Below, one piece after another: positions 33,850-49,211 of a stretch of 64,000 nucleotides of DNA; within the stretch, counting starts at the first letter, position 1; every line of letters starts with the position of its first letter. The position numbers were made by a program, and so were the translations under genes. This stretch comes from Luzula sylvatica (Eukaryota; Streptophyta; Magnoliopsida; Poales; Juncaceae), in the NCBI GenBank assembly GCA_946800325.1, contig OX326960.1, positions 15,586,393 to 15,650,392 on the forward strand, written 5' to 3'. Below the pieces are notes generated by a model that saw nothing but the letters and a program-made list of their open reading frames with translations, was not told the DNA's origin and did not search any database.

Positions 33850-36331
33850 TTATTCATCAGAATCTTGATTAGACCCGGACATCCAATTCCAAACACCGCC
33901 AGATTTTTGCCTTCGAGCCGACATGGACGCATTTCTTTCAATTTGAGCGATTTGATTCCTTAATGTTTCCAACTCGTTCTCTAACGTGCCAATCGACTCC
34001 AATCTTTTTCGAGCCGTAAATATTTGCGCCTAAAATAAAATAAAAGAGTATATATTTATTTTCTCATATAATTAAAAAATGTATTATAAATAAAAACCTC
34101 GAGTTTGGTGCATCTTGTGCTTTCCGCAACCAATTGACCTTGTACAGACTGTAGCTCCTGTTCAAAAAATAATAAACACACAAAAATCAAGGGGCATTTT
34201 TGATATTTTTCCAATTTTACGAAATTATCCAAGAGATACAAATAATCATACCTTTGATAATTCAACATGCGAATTTTTAACACCGTCGATTTTATCCCTT
34301 AATTTGGAGTTTTCCTCTTTAATCTGCTCGAATTTAGATTCCAAACGCGTCTTCTCTTCGCTAATAACATCAATTTCGTTCGCGTCAGAGCTCTCGATCT
34401 TGGCCTGACTGTTTTTAGTCTCCAGATTTTTTGTGGCGCTTGACTCTGCGACTTGTTGTGTAACGATTGCGTATGCTGCGGTCACCGATGCTGCGGCTGC
34501 AGCTGCTGCGTGAGACTGTACTATCCGCGCCTGTACCAATTCTCTCGGCCTCGGTTTCATTACAAAAATCTGTATAATACATTAAAAAATGGTATATAGG
34601 GTTAAAATATAAATTATTTTTATTATTTTTTATAGGTACCTACCTCATTATTGTATTTTCCATTGTAGCCACCAAATGCAATTATAAGATTTTCATCGTC
34701 CAAAGTAGCAGAACAAACTGTTAAACCCTGTTAAGAGAAAAACAAAATTTTATTTGAATCTAATTAAATATTATTTAATTAATAATAACCTCGCTGGCAA
34801 GTGGATGTCTTTCAGTTACGCCAGTGGCTACAGTCCAAACAAACTTTGAAGTGTTCAGAATAATCGTTTCAGTAGCTCCTAAAAAAATATTAAAATTAAG
34901 TTAATTTTTTGAAAAAAAAAATTATATTAAATTATTGAGAATTACCGCTTTTATTATCGCCACCGCCAACAATGTACCAGTTATCATCGATTTTGGTACC
35001 GGCATGGCCTCCTCTCGGCGCCACGTACGCTCCTTGCGTCTCTGGTTGCGACCACTCCATCTGTAAATAAATTCATTAAAAATAAATTGAGAGAGAGAAA
35101 GAGGAGAGAGAGAGAGAGTATACGGATTGCAAGTCGAGCAAGTGAAGATCGTTGAAGCAAGCAGAGTGAGAAGAACCGCCGAATATTAAAAGATATCGAT
35201 CCGCGTGTACGCTAGCCACGTGATCGAATCTCGGCGCGGGCAGTACTCCTTCCCTATCAAGAAAATCAAGAAAATCAAGAAATAGTATTGATAATTAAAA
35301 AAATTAAATTAAATTATTACATGGTTTGTGGAGTTTGCCAGGTCATGGTTTGTAAATCGAGAACGTGAAGATCGTTGAGTAATTTTCGCTTTTTATCTTC
35401 TCCGCCGAACATGAATAAACGCGAGCCTATTAGAGTCACTGATTGGCCTCCTCTTGCTATCTGTTTTAAATAAATAATATATTTATTAATTTATTTAATA
35501 ATTTAAGGGGGACTAAATGAAATGAAATGAAATTAAATTACAGGTGAATCGCCGTTGGTTTGTAAAGTAGACCATGTGGAAGTTTCTAGATCAAGTTGGC
35601 ACACTGCATATATTACGAATAATATTTGCATTATTATTTTATGCATAGAAATAATATGATAGGATATGGACGAAATTAATTTGTAACAGACCTCTGACAG
35701 TATCTGAAGGATTCTTCGAATTTCCAGCGATAATCAAAAGCTTGTTCTCCCATTTAATCTTTTTTTACACGCAATAAATTATATTATTTAAACAAGCTAA
35801 AATAGAATAAAATAAAATAACAGAATATAATATAATATAATATAATACCAAACTATGGCCAGAAGAGGCAGGAAAAATTTGATCTGGTTCCGAGCTAAGT
35901 TTCAGAGTCGACCAATTCAAGCTCTTCAAATCAAAAACCTATACAATTCTCAACAAAAAAAAGTATTATTATTATTATTTATTAAAAAAAAAGTAAATAA
36001 AATAAAATAAGGATAACAAATTAGGCCATATAAACCTGAATGTCTGAGAGATAACGACCATTTCGACTCCCACCAATTACATATAGTTTTTCGCCTACCA
36101 CTTGTGCTGCGTGCTACATAAACAAATGCAAATAAAATAAAATAAAGTTAACATTATAAAAGAAATGTTATATATTTATATAAGCTCGATTTATTTATTA
36201 TTAATTATTTTTACCTCGTAACGAGCTGAGGGGCGGGATCCAGTAGGGTTGATTAAGATCCATTGATCATAAGGCATTGTAGCTAGAAATCTCATCATAT
36301 CAAGGTCGCCATTTAATTCTTTCTCTTCCAT
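33850..36331 (-). CDS. Kelch-repeat protein with C-terminal coiled coil, related to ACBP4/5 but lacking the acyl-CoA-binding domain
   Basis: The predicted 509-residue protein has 13 coding exons (minus): 36331-36215, about 36113-36037, 35938-35849, 35758-35692, 35603-35542, 35460-35321, 35253-35124, 35060-34946, 34878-34790, 34727-34644, 34569-34252, 34157-34098, 34029-33850. Residues about 28-320 form a kelch propeller (GGSRNGRYLSDIQVFDL, RGGQSVTLIGSRLFMFGG, DHVASVHADRYLLIFGG, RGGHAGTKIDDNWYIVGGG, LIIAFGGYNGKYNNE). Residues about 385-490 form an acidic/basic coiled coil (EEKTRLESKFEQIKEENS, RLESIGTLENELETL). The C-terminus (GGVWNWMSGS) is typical of a plant kelch family close to acyl-CoA-binding proteins 4/5. 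The N-terminus has only about 27 residues before the propeller, so no ACB domain is encoded. The protein is expected to be cytosolic and scaffold-like; its ligand is unknown. Confidence 0.88.
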
Positions 36332-36840
36332 AGTACTATTATCTAAAAAGAAGATCAAATAGATGTTTTAAGTAAATATCTCGTTAATCAACGTATAATA
36401 ATTAATAATTACATACTAATTCTACCAGAATGAGAATCAATTGGACAACCTTTTCGCTGATAAAGCTTCAATTAGTAAGAAATTGCTATTTTCTGATCTT
36501 AATCAGTACACGTAAATTAGATATCGAATCATGTATGTCATAATTCCCCAATTGAAAGAAGCAAGATCGAGAGTATCTAAGTTTTGCTTCGAATCATTGG
36601 AAATTAAAGAAAAAATCGCACAAAACCATTGAAATCTTACGAAGCAAATACAAAATTAAAGAAAGTAAATGCGAAAGCTTACCTCTGTAAGTAGATCTGG
36701 ATCACGAGATTGGAGAAAGTGAGGACGTCCAGTTCAAGTCTGGTATTTAGAGATGGTTTCGCAGACTCGGATCTCACTACCGAGAGAGGAGAGTAGACTT
36801 CGACTTCGTAACGGACGAAGAGAAAGGGTTCCTCTATCAA
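36332..36840 (-). promoter_or_regulatory. 5' leader with UTR intron of the kelch gene
   Basis: On the minus strand a donor CAGAG|GTAAGC (36683/36682) and an acceptor CTTCTTTTTAG| (36343/36342), placed 11 bases before the ATG, define a 5'UTR intron of about 340 bp. The purine/pyrimidine-rich leader at about 36690-36840 is the likely first exon and core promoter region. Confidence 0.5.
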
Positions 36841-36899
36841 GAATTGTTTACTCTGCGATCCATCAACATTTTTTTTTTTTTTTTTTTCATTTTTTTTTT

Positions 36900-39295
36900 A
36901 CGAGTTGCTGACAAAATCTGACCCGATCCGAAAAAAGACCCGACCCGAAAAATTTATCCGACCTGTCCGAACCCGAATCCGACCCGAACCGAAAATTATT
37001 GAAAATTCAACGACCCGAAATCGAAACCGAATGACCCGAACACGAAATGAAACCGAAACCAAATGATCCGAATATGAAATCAACCCGAACCCGTATGACC
37101 CGAACTAACCCGAAATTCGAATGATCCGAATGATCCGAAACTCGTGATCCGAATGACCGAAATTAAATATACTATTGTAAAAATATTCGAAAATAGATGA
37201 ATAACACACATAAATTACTATTTTAATAAAAAAATGTTCAAAATCCAAAAAGTGAAGTCTCACCTTCAAAACAAATGAAATATCATATTTTCTAAAAAAT
37301 GGAAAAACGAAAGTATGACATAGGCAAAATACTCAATTTTCGTGTTGTCCTCAAAATAGTCTGAAATAGAAGACTAAACGAATTTCTGTTTTTTCAAAAA
37401 CTTCTTCAAAGGGCAAAAATTGAATTCGCCTTCAAAACAAATATATTATCGTATTTACTAGAAATGTGAAAAAAATGCCAAAAATGAAGTATAACACGGG
37501 AAAAATACTCAATTTTAATGTTGTCCTCAAAATACACTGAAATAGAAGATTAACACATACAAATTTGTGTTTTTTTAAAAATATCTACAAATACAAAAAA
37601 TTAAGTATGACCTCTTCAAAACAAATATATTATCGTATTTACTAGAAATGTGAAAATTGAAGTATAAAACAAGTGAAATACTCAATTTTGATAATGTTCT
37701 CAAAATATACCGTAATATAAGACTAACACACAAAATTGTTGGTATTCTTAAATATTTGTTAACAATTATCATATATTCTTAAAAATGTCAAAATAATCAA
37801 ATTATGAAAAGTGAAGTCTAACACATTCAAAAGAAATAAATTATCATATATTCTTACAAATGTCAAAATTCAAATATGACACGAGCAAAATAGTCAAACT
37901 TGATGTTGTCCTCAAAATAATCCAAAATAGAAGACTAGCACACACAAATTTCTGTTTTTCATAAATTTCTTCAAAATGTTAAAAGTGAAGTCTAACAACT
38001 TCGAAACAAATGAATTATCATATTTTCTAAACATCTGAAGATTGAAGTATAAAACGAGCAAAATATTCAATTTTCATGTTGTCCTAAAAATACTCCGAAA
38101 TAGAAGACTAACATACTCATATATCTGTTTGTTTCAAAAAATTCTTTAAAATAAAAAATGAAGTCTAACACATTTAAAATCAATCAATTATCATATATTC
38201 TTAAAAATGTCAAAAATTAAGTATAACATGAGCAAATTACTCAATTTTCATGTTGTCCTCGAAGCACTCCGAAATATAACACTAACACAAACTAATGTCT
38301 TTTTTTTCAAAAATTTCTTTAAAATGAAAAAAGTGAAGTCTAATACATTGAAAACAAATAAATTATCATATGTTCTTAAAATTTTCAAAATACAATTATA
38401 GCACGAGCAAACTACTTAATTTCACGTTGGCCTAAAAACGCCGAAATAGAAGATTAAAGCACATTTTTTTGATTTCTTCAATATTTAAAAAGCGAAGTCT
38501 AAAACCTTCAAACCAAATGAATTATCATATTTTCTAAAAAAATGTCAAAATCGAAATATAACATGAGCAAAATACCCTATTTCGAAATAGTCCAAAATAG
38601 AATACTAACACACACACACAAGTTTCTATTTTTTCAAAATTTTCTTTATAATGAAAAACGTGAAGTCTAATACATTTAAAACAAATAAATTATCATATAT
38701 TCCTAAAAAAATTCAAAATTCAATTATAACATCAGTAAAATACTCAATTTTCACGTTGTCCTCAAAATACTCCAAAATAGAAGATTAACACAACAATTTC
38801 TGTTTTTGCAACTATTTCTTCAAAATGCAAAAAATGAATTCTAACACATTCAAAACAAACATATTATCATATATTCCAAAAAAATTCAAAATCCAACTAT
38901 AACACGAATAAAATACTTAATTTCATGTTGTCCTCAAAATACTCCGAAATAGACGACTAAAACACAAAAATTCTTTTTTTTATTTCTTCAAAATACAAAA
39001 AGTGAAATCTAAAAACTTCAAACCAATTAAATTATCATATTTTCTAAAACAATTGTCAAAATTGAAGTATAACACGAGCAAAATACATTTTTTCATGTGG
39101 TCCTCGAAATTCATGACCCGGACGATCCGGAAACCGAACGACCCGTATGATCCGAAAACCAAAACGATCCATATCTGAATGATTCGAAAATCGAAACGAA
39201 CCGAACCCGCACAATTCGAAACCGAACAACCCGAAAACTGAATGACCCATGATCCGAAACCCGAAATAATCTCATCTGAACCCGACCCGACATGG
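36900..39295. mobile_element. hAT-related element carrying a satellite-like tandem array
   Basis: The left end (GACAAAATCTGACCCGATCC) matches the right-terminal region of the hAT element 49718-50387 read inward. Both ends are dense in CCCGAACCCGA/ATGACCCGAA subterminal words. The right end (CCCGACCCGACATGGCAAAA) is less regular and no target duplication is clear. Between about 37190 and 39110 lies a tandem repeat. The left end starts about 60 bp beyond the kelch gene's leader. Confidence 0.6.
37190..39110. repeat. Tandem repeat, unit about 172 bp, about 11 copies
   Basis: The anchor word GTTGTCC(TC) or a variant recurs at 37344, 37520, about 37694, 37905, 38078, 38252, about 38425, about 38595, 38755, 38927 and 39097. 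Each time it is preceded by AAAATACTCAATTTTCATGTT-like sequence and followed by CAAAATACTCCGAAATAGAAG-like sequence. Most spacings are 170-176 bp. The units are diverged by substitutions and small indels. Non-coding. Confidence 0.85.
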
Positions 39296-39299
39296 CAAA

Positions 39300-39475
39300 A
39301 TATAACATGTCCCTAATATTACTTAAATACTTTTGATGCGTCAATCAATAACGTTTGATTGGATTGATTAGATTTTAAATTAATGGTTAAATGGATCAAG
39401 TCTAATCAATTTATTTAAACATTATCGATTGACCCACGAAAAATGTTTAAGGATGTTTAAGTGAAAACAAAGGCA
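39300..39475. mobile_element. Short MITE related to 24215-24409
   Basis: TCCCTAATATTACTTAAAT on the left faces ATGTTTAAGTGAAAACAAAG on the right, with GATGCGTCAATC and GATTGACCCACG inside and a TAATCAATT-rich centre. It lies about 240 bp upstream of the flavonol synthase start codon. Confidence 0.45.
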
Positions 39476-39566
39476 CCGTATCAAACCCATATAACAATGG
39501 TAGTCTTGGGGAATATGCAAGATATAATTTTACCATAAATATTCCACTTTTCTGTCTTCTACTTAA

Positions 39567-39573
39567 ACGTGGC
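39567..39573 (+). promoter_or_regulatory. ACGTGGC (ABRE/ACE-like) motif upstream of flavonol synthase
   Basis: The motif lies about 145 bp before the ATG. ACGT-core elements of this type are common bZIP sites in flavonoid promoters; a 7-bp match can also be chance. Confidence 0.3.
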
Positions 39574-39714
39574 ATCATAAACAAAATCAAAAGACCTTCC
39601 TACCTCCCCTAATTGTTTCGCCTAAATTACTCTTAAAATCCTCCGTTGTTCCGGAAAAGAAGAAAGAAAGAAGAAAGAAAATCAAAGTTTGGCATCATAT
39701 TGATTTCAAAAATC

Positions 39715-42594
<2,880 letters not shown>

Positions 42595-42778
42595 AATAAA
42601 TTATTAAATGGAGAAGGATTTTTGTCCTCCATTGGTTATTTGATGTCGATGAGTATGGAACACATGACTCATGGTTTGATATTACTTATTAAATTAGTTT
42701 CATTATTAAGTTCGATATTATTGAATATTTTAATTGCATTTTAAATCTAAAAAAGCTTAGCACTATATAATTACTGGC

Positions 42779-42903
42779 GTGCTACTAAGTACATTGTCTG
42801 CTCTATCAAGTTTTGGAAAGTGAAAGATGCAATTGATATCAAAAAGCAAAGCATCTAAGCGTACTCGGATCCTGATTGGGCGGGGTGCTACTAAGTACAT
42901 TGT
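42779..42903 (+). pseudogene. Short copia RNase H relic
   Basis: One frame reads AYSDPDWAGCY near 42869-42902, close to the copia YSDADWAGC block, with a stop just before it. The 19-base word GTGCTACTAAGTACATTGT occurs at 42779-42797 and again at 42885-42903, so the fragment is bounded by a direct repeat. Confidence 0.5.
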
Positions 42904-43530
42904 ATGATTTATTCTTTTTATATTTGGTATTTGCTTGAAATATTGTGAACAATAATAATATAATAATTGTTGTAATGTTTTTTCATATGTGTTATATCTC
43001 AAATATAATTACGCAGTAACACTTATATAAATATAAATATAATCATTTAATACAAAAAAATTGTTTTTGTATCCATAATGTAAAATGATTATAGAACTTA
43101 TACCTAAACACAATCATAGAAAAATGATTTCAAATAATTTAATTTTTGAAATGATATTATCATTATAGTCATCCAAATATGTATAATGTATTATTACAAT
43201 ATAAACATTAATTTTTGAGAGTGAGAATTGAGGCTGCCTACGCATTATGAATAGTTCCGAGGGAGAATTAATTTTGATTTATAAATTTTATTTCTATCAA
43301 TTTTAATGCTGTTATTTTTTAGAAAATTGATTTCGGTGGAATAACGAATTTGGTCAAATTTTACAAGAACAGACGACTTGTTTGAGCGATTGGATTTACC
43401 ATGTTATTCTAAAGTCGAATTTTGAATTTTCTCTTCGGTTATGTTATTTTGGCATTTTATCAACAAAAGAAACAATATATTTTTTCATTTATTAATGACA
43501 TTTTTTTATCTAATAATTCTTTTTTTACAG
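42904..43530. other. Intergenic, nothing recognised
   Basis: AT-rich; no gene beyond the possible exon-like fragment that follows. Confidence 0.35.
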
Positions 43531-43636
43531 GGTGCAGATACCTTTGACGAAGATAATTTTGCATCTACACCCTCGAAATTTACGAAATTGAATACCTATT
43601 TGAATGAACTAATTTTCAACATACCTAAGCTCAGGT
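43531..43636 (+). pseudogene. Exon-like fragment of unknown origin
   Basis: An open stretch of 35 codons (ADTFDEDNFASTPSKF, KLNTYLNELIFNIPKLR) begins right after a good acceptor (TTTTTTTACAG) and ends at a good donor (CTCAG|GTGACG). Its composition is more gene-like than its flanks. No neighbouring exons were found and I do not recognise the protein. It may be a captured or left-over exon. Confidence 0.35.
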
Positions 43637-44212
43637 GACGCTAGCTGCAACTGGCGGTGATCCGAGGGTAACCATCAAATAATCACAAACCTTTAAAATT
43701 TATGTTATTTTGTTTTTGTATTAAAAAGGTTGTATTTTTTTTGTTTGCTAGGATAAAAATATCGGAGTATAGAAAAGAAGAAAGAATGGTTTCTTAAAGG
43801 CTTGATTGTATTGATCGTTCGAATTGTTGGTTAAATGAATTTTTATTAGTGAGAAAAGTTGTAGTTGGATTTCAAAAAAAAGAAAATGGTTTTGGTATTT
43901 TGTTTTGTTTTTACGGTTTTAACGTAGAATGTTAGAAATTTCTTCTTTGGGTATCAATTTTGACATTTTCCTCATTTTCAGGAGTATATATGCTATTTTC
44001 CATGTGATATTTCTCTGATTTTCAGGGGCTTTTTTAATATTTCAGGTAAAAAAAACACATTATATTATTTGATACGATTATTTTGTATAAATACAAAAAC
44101 TCGATATTTTTTTTTCTTGGGTTTTCTTTCAATTCTAAGCATTTCGGACAAGTAAATTTATGTATAATGTTTTGTTCTTCATTTTCAGCATGTATGATTC
44201 AAAATGGTGTTG

Positions 44213-45575
44213 AGTTCACCAATTTACCTACACCCTTATTTTGGACTCAACCTTCTACAATTTTCTTGATCCACATCATCACTTTTCTTTTTAACCATGG
44301 ATTATAATATGTGGCAAAATTTAGACCATTGATTAATCAATGATTTTTTATAAACATTTTTTTTGTAGTCATTTAAGTGTCCCTTATTTTACACTATGTT
44401 TTAAGGATTTTTAGACTAAGTTTTATTAATGATGTGGACTACTTTTATTGGTTATGTTCATGTTAGACTAAGTTTATTCAATTGTTTATCATTTCACATG
44501 AGTTTACATGATCAAATGTGAATACAATGGAATATGAAAAGTTAACATATGAAATACTAATAACTTAATATATAATACTACAAACATACATCATATAGTA
44601 GTATTATTTTTGGAATTTTAATTTTAAAAATTCACCAAATATATTTGTTTTAATTTTCTTTTTATTTTGACATCCATATTAGCATAGTTCATACATATCA
44701 TTTTCCATAATTTGAATTTGTAAAAATATTATGTAAAAAATGCAATGCAAAAATGTATTTTTACAAATAATAATTTTAATTATTTTATTTACATAGAATT
44801 TTAAATATTAATATTTATTTTAGAAATTACAACTATACTAATATCATATAAAACTAAGTTGATTATATTTGTGTTTTTAATCAAACAAATTTAATATTAT
44901 TTTCTTTGAAAAATAATATAAATAAAAATAGTTTATCCATCGAAAAAAAAAAATTATTAACATTTACAAAATGGTAATGTTATTTTTAAAAATATAAAAT
45001 TAACATAACTCATATGACTTAAAATAATTTATATTTATGTAATGCTAAATTAATTTTTTATATTATTATTAAATTACTTTCACTATTAAGTTTGATATTA
45101 TTTATAATTTTCATTGCATTTTGAATCAATAACAAATTATTATTACTTTATAATTAATTATATGTTACTACGTATGTTGTATGATTTAATATTTATAATT
45201 TATAATTTCTATTCATTTTGAATCAATAACAAATTATTAGTACTTGATAATTAATTACATGTTACTACGTATGTTGTATGATATTTTTTATATTTGATAT
45301 TGTTTGTTATGTTTTTTTTTGTAAAATTATGTTATACCTCATATATTATTATTATACAAGCACATTAATATAAGTATTATTACTTGATTTAGAAAATGAA
45401 ATTTTGTGTCATCATAATGTAAAATAATTGAAAAACTTATACATAATAATAAACAAATTAGTTCAAACAATTACATTATGAAATGATATTATTAATATCA
45501 TCATATTTATAATGACTTTATATTGTATAAAAACATAATTAACGTCCTCGCCGCGTAGCGCGAGTATTCTCCTAG
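44213..45575 (+). mobile_element. Helitron-like element (second family)
   Basis: The 3' end is CGCCGCGTAGCGCGAGTATT (hairpin) followed by CTCCTAG|T at 45572-45576, as in plant Helitrons. The 5' region (about 44213 onward: TCACCAATTTACCTACACCC) has relatives near 63597 (+) and in reverse orientation near 60060-60320. The interior is AT-rich, without a Rep/helicase ORF. The 5' boundary is approximate. Confidence 0.6.
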
Positions 45576-46670
45576 TGATAATTAATTCCGTACACATGCA
45601 TACTAGTTGTGAATCCTTTTGAATTGGTCAAATTCAGGTTCTGTATTATTAACTTTTAAATAATTAACTTTTAAAATATATATAATTAATATTAATTTAA
45701 ATTTATGAATTCAAACAAATAAATGATAATTATGTATTAAGCTAATAATTAATTATATGACATATCAAAAATTAATATAAAAAATTAAATATGATATGTT
45801 TTTTAATTATTATGTTAATTAAGTGTGTTGATTAAAATATAGAGAATTCGGCGGGGAAATTTTGGGGACAAATAGAATTTTCAATTTTTATTTCTGAAAG
45901 TCTTGTTATTAAAAAAAAGAAAAGTTTAATTTGCCTCAAGATTTTACCGTCGAATTCTTCATATTTGAATTAACACACTTAATTAACATAACAATTAAAT
46001 AATATATTATTAATAATTAATTAATATTAATTTAAATTTATGAATTCAAATTACGTATTAAATTAATTGTTAACTACATTACGTGTGTTAATTAATTTTT
46101 TAATTAAATGCGGTAATTAAAATATAAAACATATGATGAATAAAATTTGGAGACATGTATTTATTTTTTAATTCAGTGTTTTCTTTGAGTCCACCAAATC
46201 ACAATTCAAACTTAGTTAATCCATGTATTTTCAAAATCAGGTGGTATCGAAATTTAAAAATGAATTTGAATTAGTCTTGTAATATTTTTCAAAAAAAAAT
46301 ATTTTTTGAAGAAAAATTTCAAACAAATGTCAGAAATGCTCCTCTAAAATACGGAATAATAACTCAATATTTTATTACAGCTTCACAAATATCAAAGCTT
46401 GGGGGTTTTCCCAATCACATGCGGAGACCTGCGGTTCAATCCGTCGGGATCACGGTAAGTAACTTCGGAGAAATGTCGGTGCATCATGTCCCGTAAGAAT
46501 ATTATATCAATTATTCTCTTCTTCTACATTTGGAACTCGTAAATCTTCCCCGGACTCGGTCTATCATGCATCGCCCAGCCATATCATCCTCGATGACGTG
46601 TATTATGTATATATTCTTATTATTCTCCCGTCTATAATGAACCACGTCTGTTCATTCCGAATCAACCCTC
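45576..46670. other. Intergenic with degraded TIR-element pieces
   Basis: Segments at about 45830-45880 and 46110-46160 repeat the AATATAGAGAATTCGG/TTTGGGGACA end seen near 1540. No gene is seen. Confidence 0.4.
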
Positions 46671-46672
46671 CC

Positions 46673-46680
46673 TATTTAAA
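46673..46680 (+). promoter_or_regulatory. TATTTAAA box upstream of the glycosyltransferase-like gene
   Basis: It is the best TATA-like word in the 5' flank, 266 bp before the ATG at 46946, implying a leader of roughly 230 nt. Weak evidence. Confidence 0.3.
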
Positions 46681-46945
46681 CCCGACCGGTCCATCTCTAA
46701 CATTTCACATTCTTGACACTCACCCCCCAAATATAGTTCATATTCACATAAAATATTATACACTTAACTTTAAAGAAGAAAGTACTCCTGTAATAATAAT
46801 TATTATATTAAATTAGAGGGCATGCTTGCATAAAATGCAGAATCTGTACTGTCTTCTCCAAATCTGAGAGAGAGACCAGTAGTCACTCTCACTGAGATAA
46901 AACACTTCATTGCTACTCAGCAAGCGACCAGATCCAAGCTCTCCG

Positions 46946-48892
46946 ATGCATTCTTCTCGGCAGCTTCTCTCTCGGCCGTTTGCCGGCGGCGGCGGCGGTA
47001 TGGAAAGTCTCGGACAGGAAGCGCTTCGGTTGACCGGAAACCTCTGTTTTGCACTATTCGTCTTTGCTGTGCTGGCATTCACTCTTCTCGCGGCTACGTA
47101 TCAACCTGCCGATCCGTTTCTGCACCCGTCTAGCTCTCATCTCACTTCGTTCTTAACCTCCACTTCGAATTCTACCTTCGGCTCTGCCTCCGATCCATCA
47201 CCGCTGTTGACTGGCGAGGATTTTATCAACTCTTCCGTTGTTCCTCTTATCGATCAGTCAGATCCGTCCCCGGATTCGGTAGCTGCCTCTGATGTTGAGA
47301 TCTCCCAGTCGTCAGATCAGGACGATGTAGCCAAGGTATGGATTTATAGATTGAAAGATTCAACAATTCAGACAAAATTGTTTACACATTATGGAAAATA
47401 TGGAAAATTGAAATTGGAATGTGGTTAATACAACTAAGCTTCTCTACTACCAGCTTAAAACAACAATCATCTCTTACCAATTACAATCAATCCTAATATA
47501 TTAATATCTTTCCATTTTTTTTACAAGGACTGTGATGTAAATGCACCAATAGTCTGTACGGATTCCGAGGTATTTCACGTGATGATGAAATTCACAATCG
47601 ATGCCTTCCCAGACGTACATTTCTACCGGTTCGGCAAACCCGTACCAGGCGACGTTACCGGTACGAGTTGTGACATGGCATGGAGATTCAAGCCCAAAAA
47701 TGCCAAAAGAGCCGCTCTATACAAAGACTATCGCCGTTTCGAAATATCTCGCTCTTCAACTTGCACTTACTCGATTTCTAAAATGGGGGATTACCATACT
47801 GGCGTCAATGCAAGAAAGAAAAAAGGGGGTAAAAAAAAGGGGAAGAAGAATTCGAATGAAAATAGTTTCAAAATTATCGGCGTTGCAAAACCAATTGTGG
47901 TACCGTTAGTCGGCGAGACAGTAAATGATAATTTACCACAAGTAGAATCAGAGAGTAAATTCGGTGCGACTAAATATTTGGTATATAATGGAGGTGGAGA
48001 TAGGTGTAAAAGCATGAATCATTTCTTATGGAGCTTTCTTTGTGCTCTCGGCGAAGCTCAGTATTTGAACAGAACGTTGGTAATGGACCTCTCCATTTGC
48101 CTCAATTCCATGTACACTTCTTCGAAACAGAACGAAGAAGGCAAGGATTTTAGATTTTATTACGATTTCGAACATTTGAGCGATTCGGCCTCGGTTATCG
48201 ACCAAAAACAATTTTGGAAAGATTGGGGGCTTTGGCAGAAAAAAGACAAATTAAACATGCATTTAGTCGAAGATTTTCACATCACCCCAATGAAACTCGC
48301 GAACGTGAAAGATACTTTAATAATGAGAAAATTCGGTAAAGTCGAACCCGATAATTATTGGTACCGGGTTTGCGAAGGCGAAACCGAATCCATTATCCAA
48401 AGACCTTGGCATTTACTATGGAAATCTCGGCGATTAATGGATATAGTATCTGGCATCGCTTCCAAAATGAATTGGGATTTCGATTCGGTACATTTGGTAC
48501 GAGGCGAAAAGGCAAAAAATACCGAATTGTACCCTAATTTAGCCGCCGATACTTCTCCTGACGCATTAATAACGAGTTTGAATTCTAAAATCGACGAAGG
48601 GAGAAATGTTTACATCGCCACGGACGAAACGGATACGACCTTTTTCGACCCGTTAAAGGATAAATACGTGACCCATTTCTTGGACGATTACAAGGAAATG
48701 TGGGGCGAGAATAGCGAGTGGTACGGCGAGACCAAGAATTTGAATAACGGCGTACCGGTAGAATTTGACGGGTACATGAGAGGACAAGTGGACATGGAGG
48801 TATTTTTGCGAGGAAAGAAACAAATCGAGACTTTTAATGATCTCACGAGTGATTGCAAAGACGGGATTAATACGTGCAAGAACGTCTCTTGA
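46946..48892 (+). CDS. Type II membrane glycosyltransferase-like protein (plant O-fucosyltransferase-like family), paralogue 1
   Basis: The predicted protein has 584 residues in two exons: 46946-47335 and 47528-48892 (phase-0 GT-AG intron of 192 bp). The start is the ATG before MHSSRQLL; an open frame upstream has only a TTG. Residues about 33-51 (LCFALFVFAVLAFTLLAAT) form a membrane anchor near the N-terminus. A Ser-rich stem with N-glycosylation sites follows to about 120, then the lumenal domain. The block around 285-290 (GGGDRCKSMNHFLW), LNRTLVMDL and the C-terminal YIATDE resemble O-fucosyltransferase-like GT-B folds. A Lys-rich low-complexity insert (KKKGGKKKGKK) lies near 226-237. The family is conserved in plants; I recall it annotated both as O-fucosyltransferase-like and as calcium-binding, with no proven reaction. 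Golgi location is inferred. Confidence 0.85.
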
Positions 48893-49161
48893 AAACGTAC
48901 TATTTTATTTATTTATTGGTACTTCAATATGGAAATTTGTTATATTCGTATTTATGGTTAAGATAAATAGATTAGGGTTTGGTAGTATGGTATAATGATA
49001 AAATCATTAGCATTTATTTGCCAAGTGTTGATGTTTTTTTTAACCTTTTCGAGTTTAGTATGGTTTATTATTTTTTTTGGTATTTTTTAGGTTATTGTAA
49101 TAAGATGTTTTGCTATTATTAGAATAGCTCATTCTGGTAAAGATTTCTTTCCCAAAAACAT

Positions 49162-49163
<2 letters not shown>

Positions 49164-49209
<46 letters not shown>
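49164..49209. repeat. (GT)n microsatellite
   Basis: About 22 uninterrupted GT units. Confidence 0.97.

Positions 49210-49211
<2 letters not shown>

Noticed and set aside
39646..39714. Upstream extension of the flavonol synthase frame (23 codons)
   Set aside because: The extension is Lys/Arg-rich, does not begin with ATG and is absent from the family; the ATG at 39715 fits known N-termini.
46390..46560. Possible tRNA or SINE B-box (GCGGTTCAATCCG)
   Set aside because: No cloverleaf, A box or poly(A) tail could be found around it; the match is one short word.
46910..46945. Twelve-codon upstream extension of the glycosyltransferase-like gene
   Set aside because: It would require a TTG start; the ATG at 46946 is preferred.
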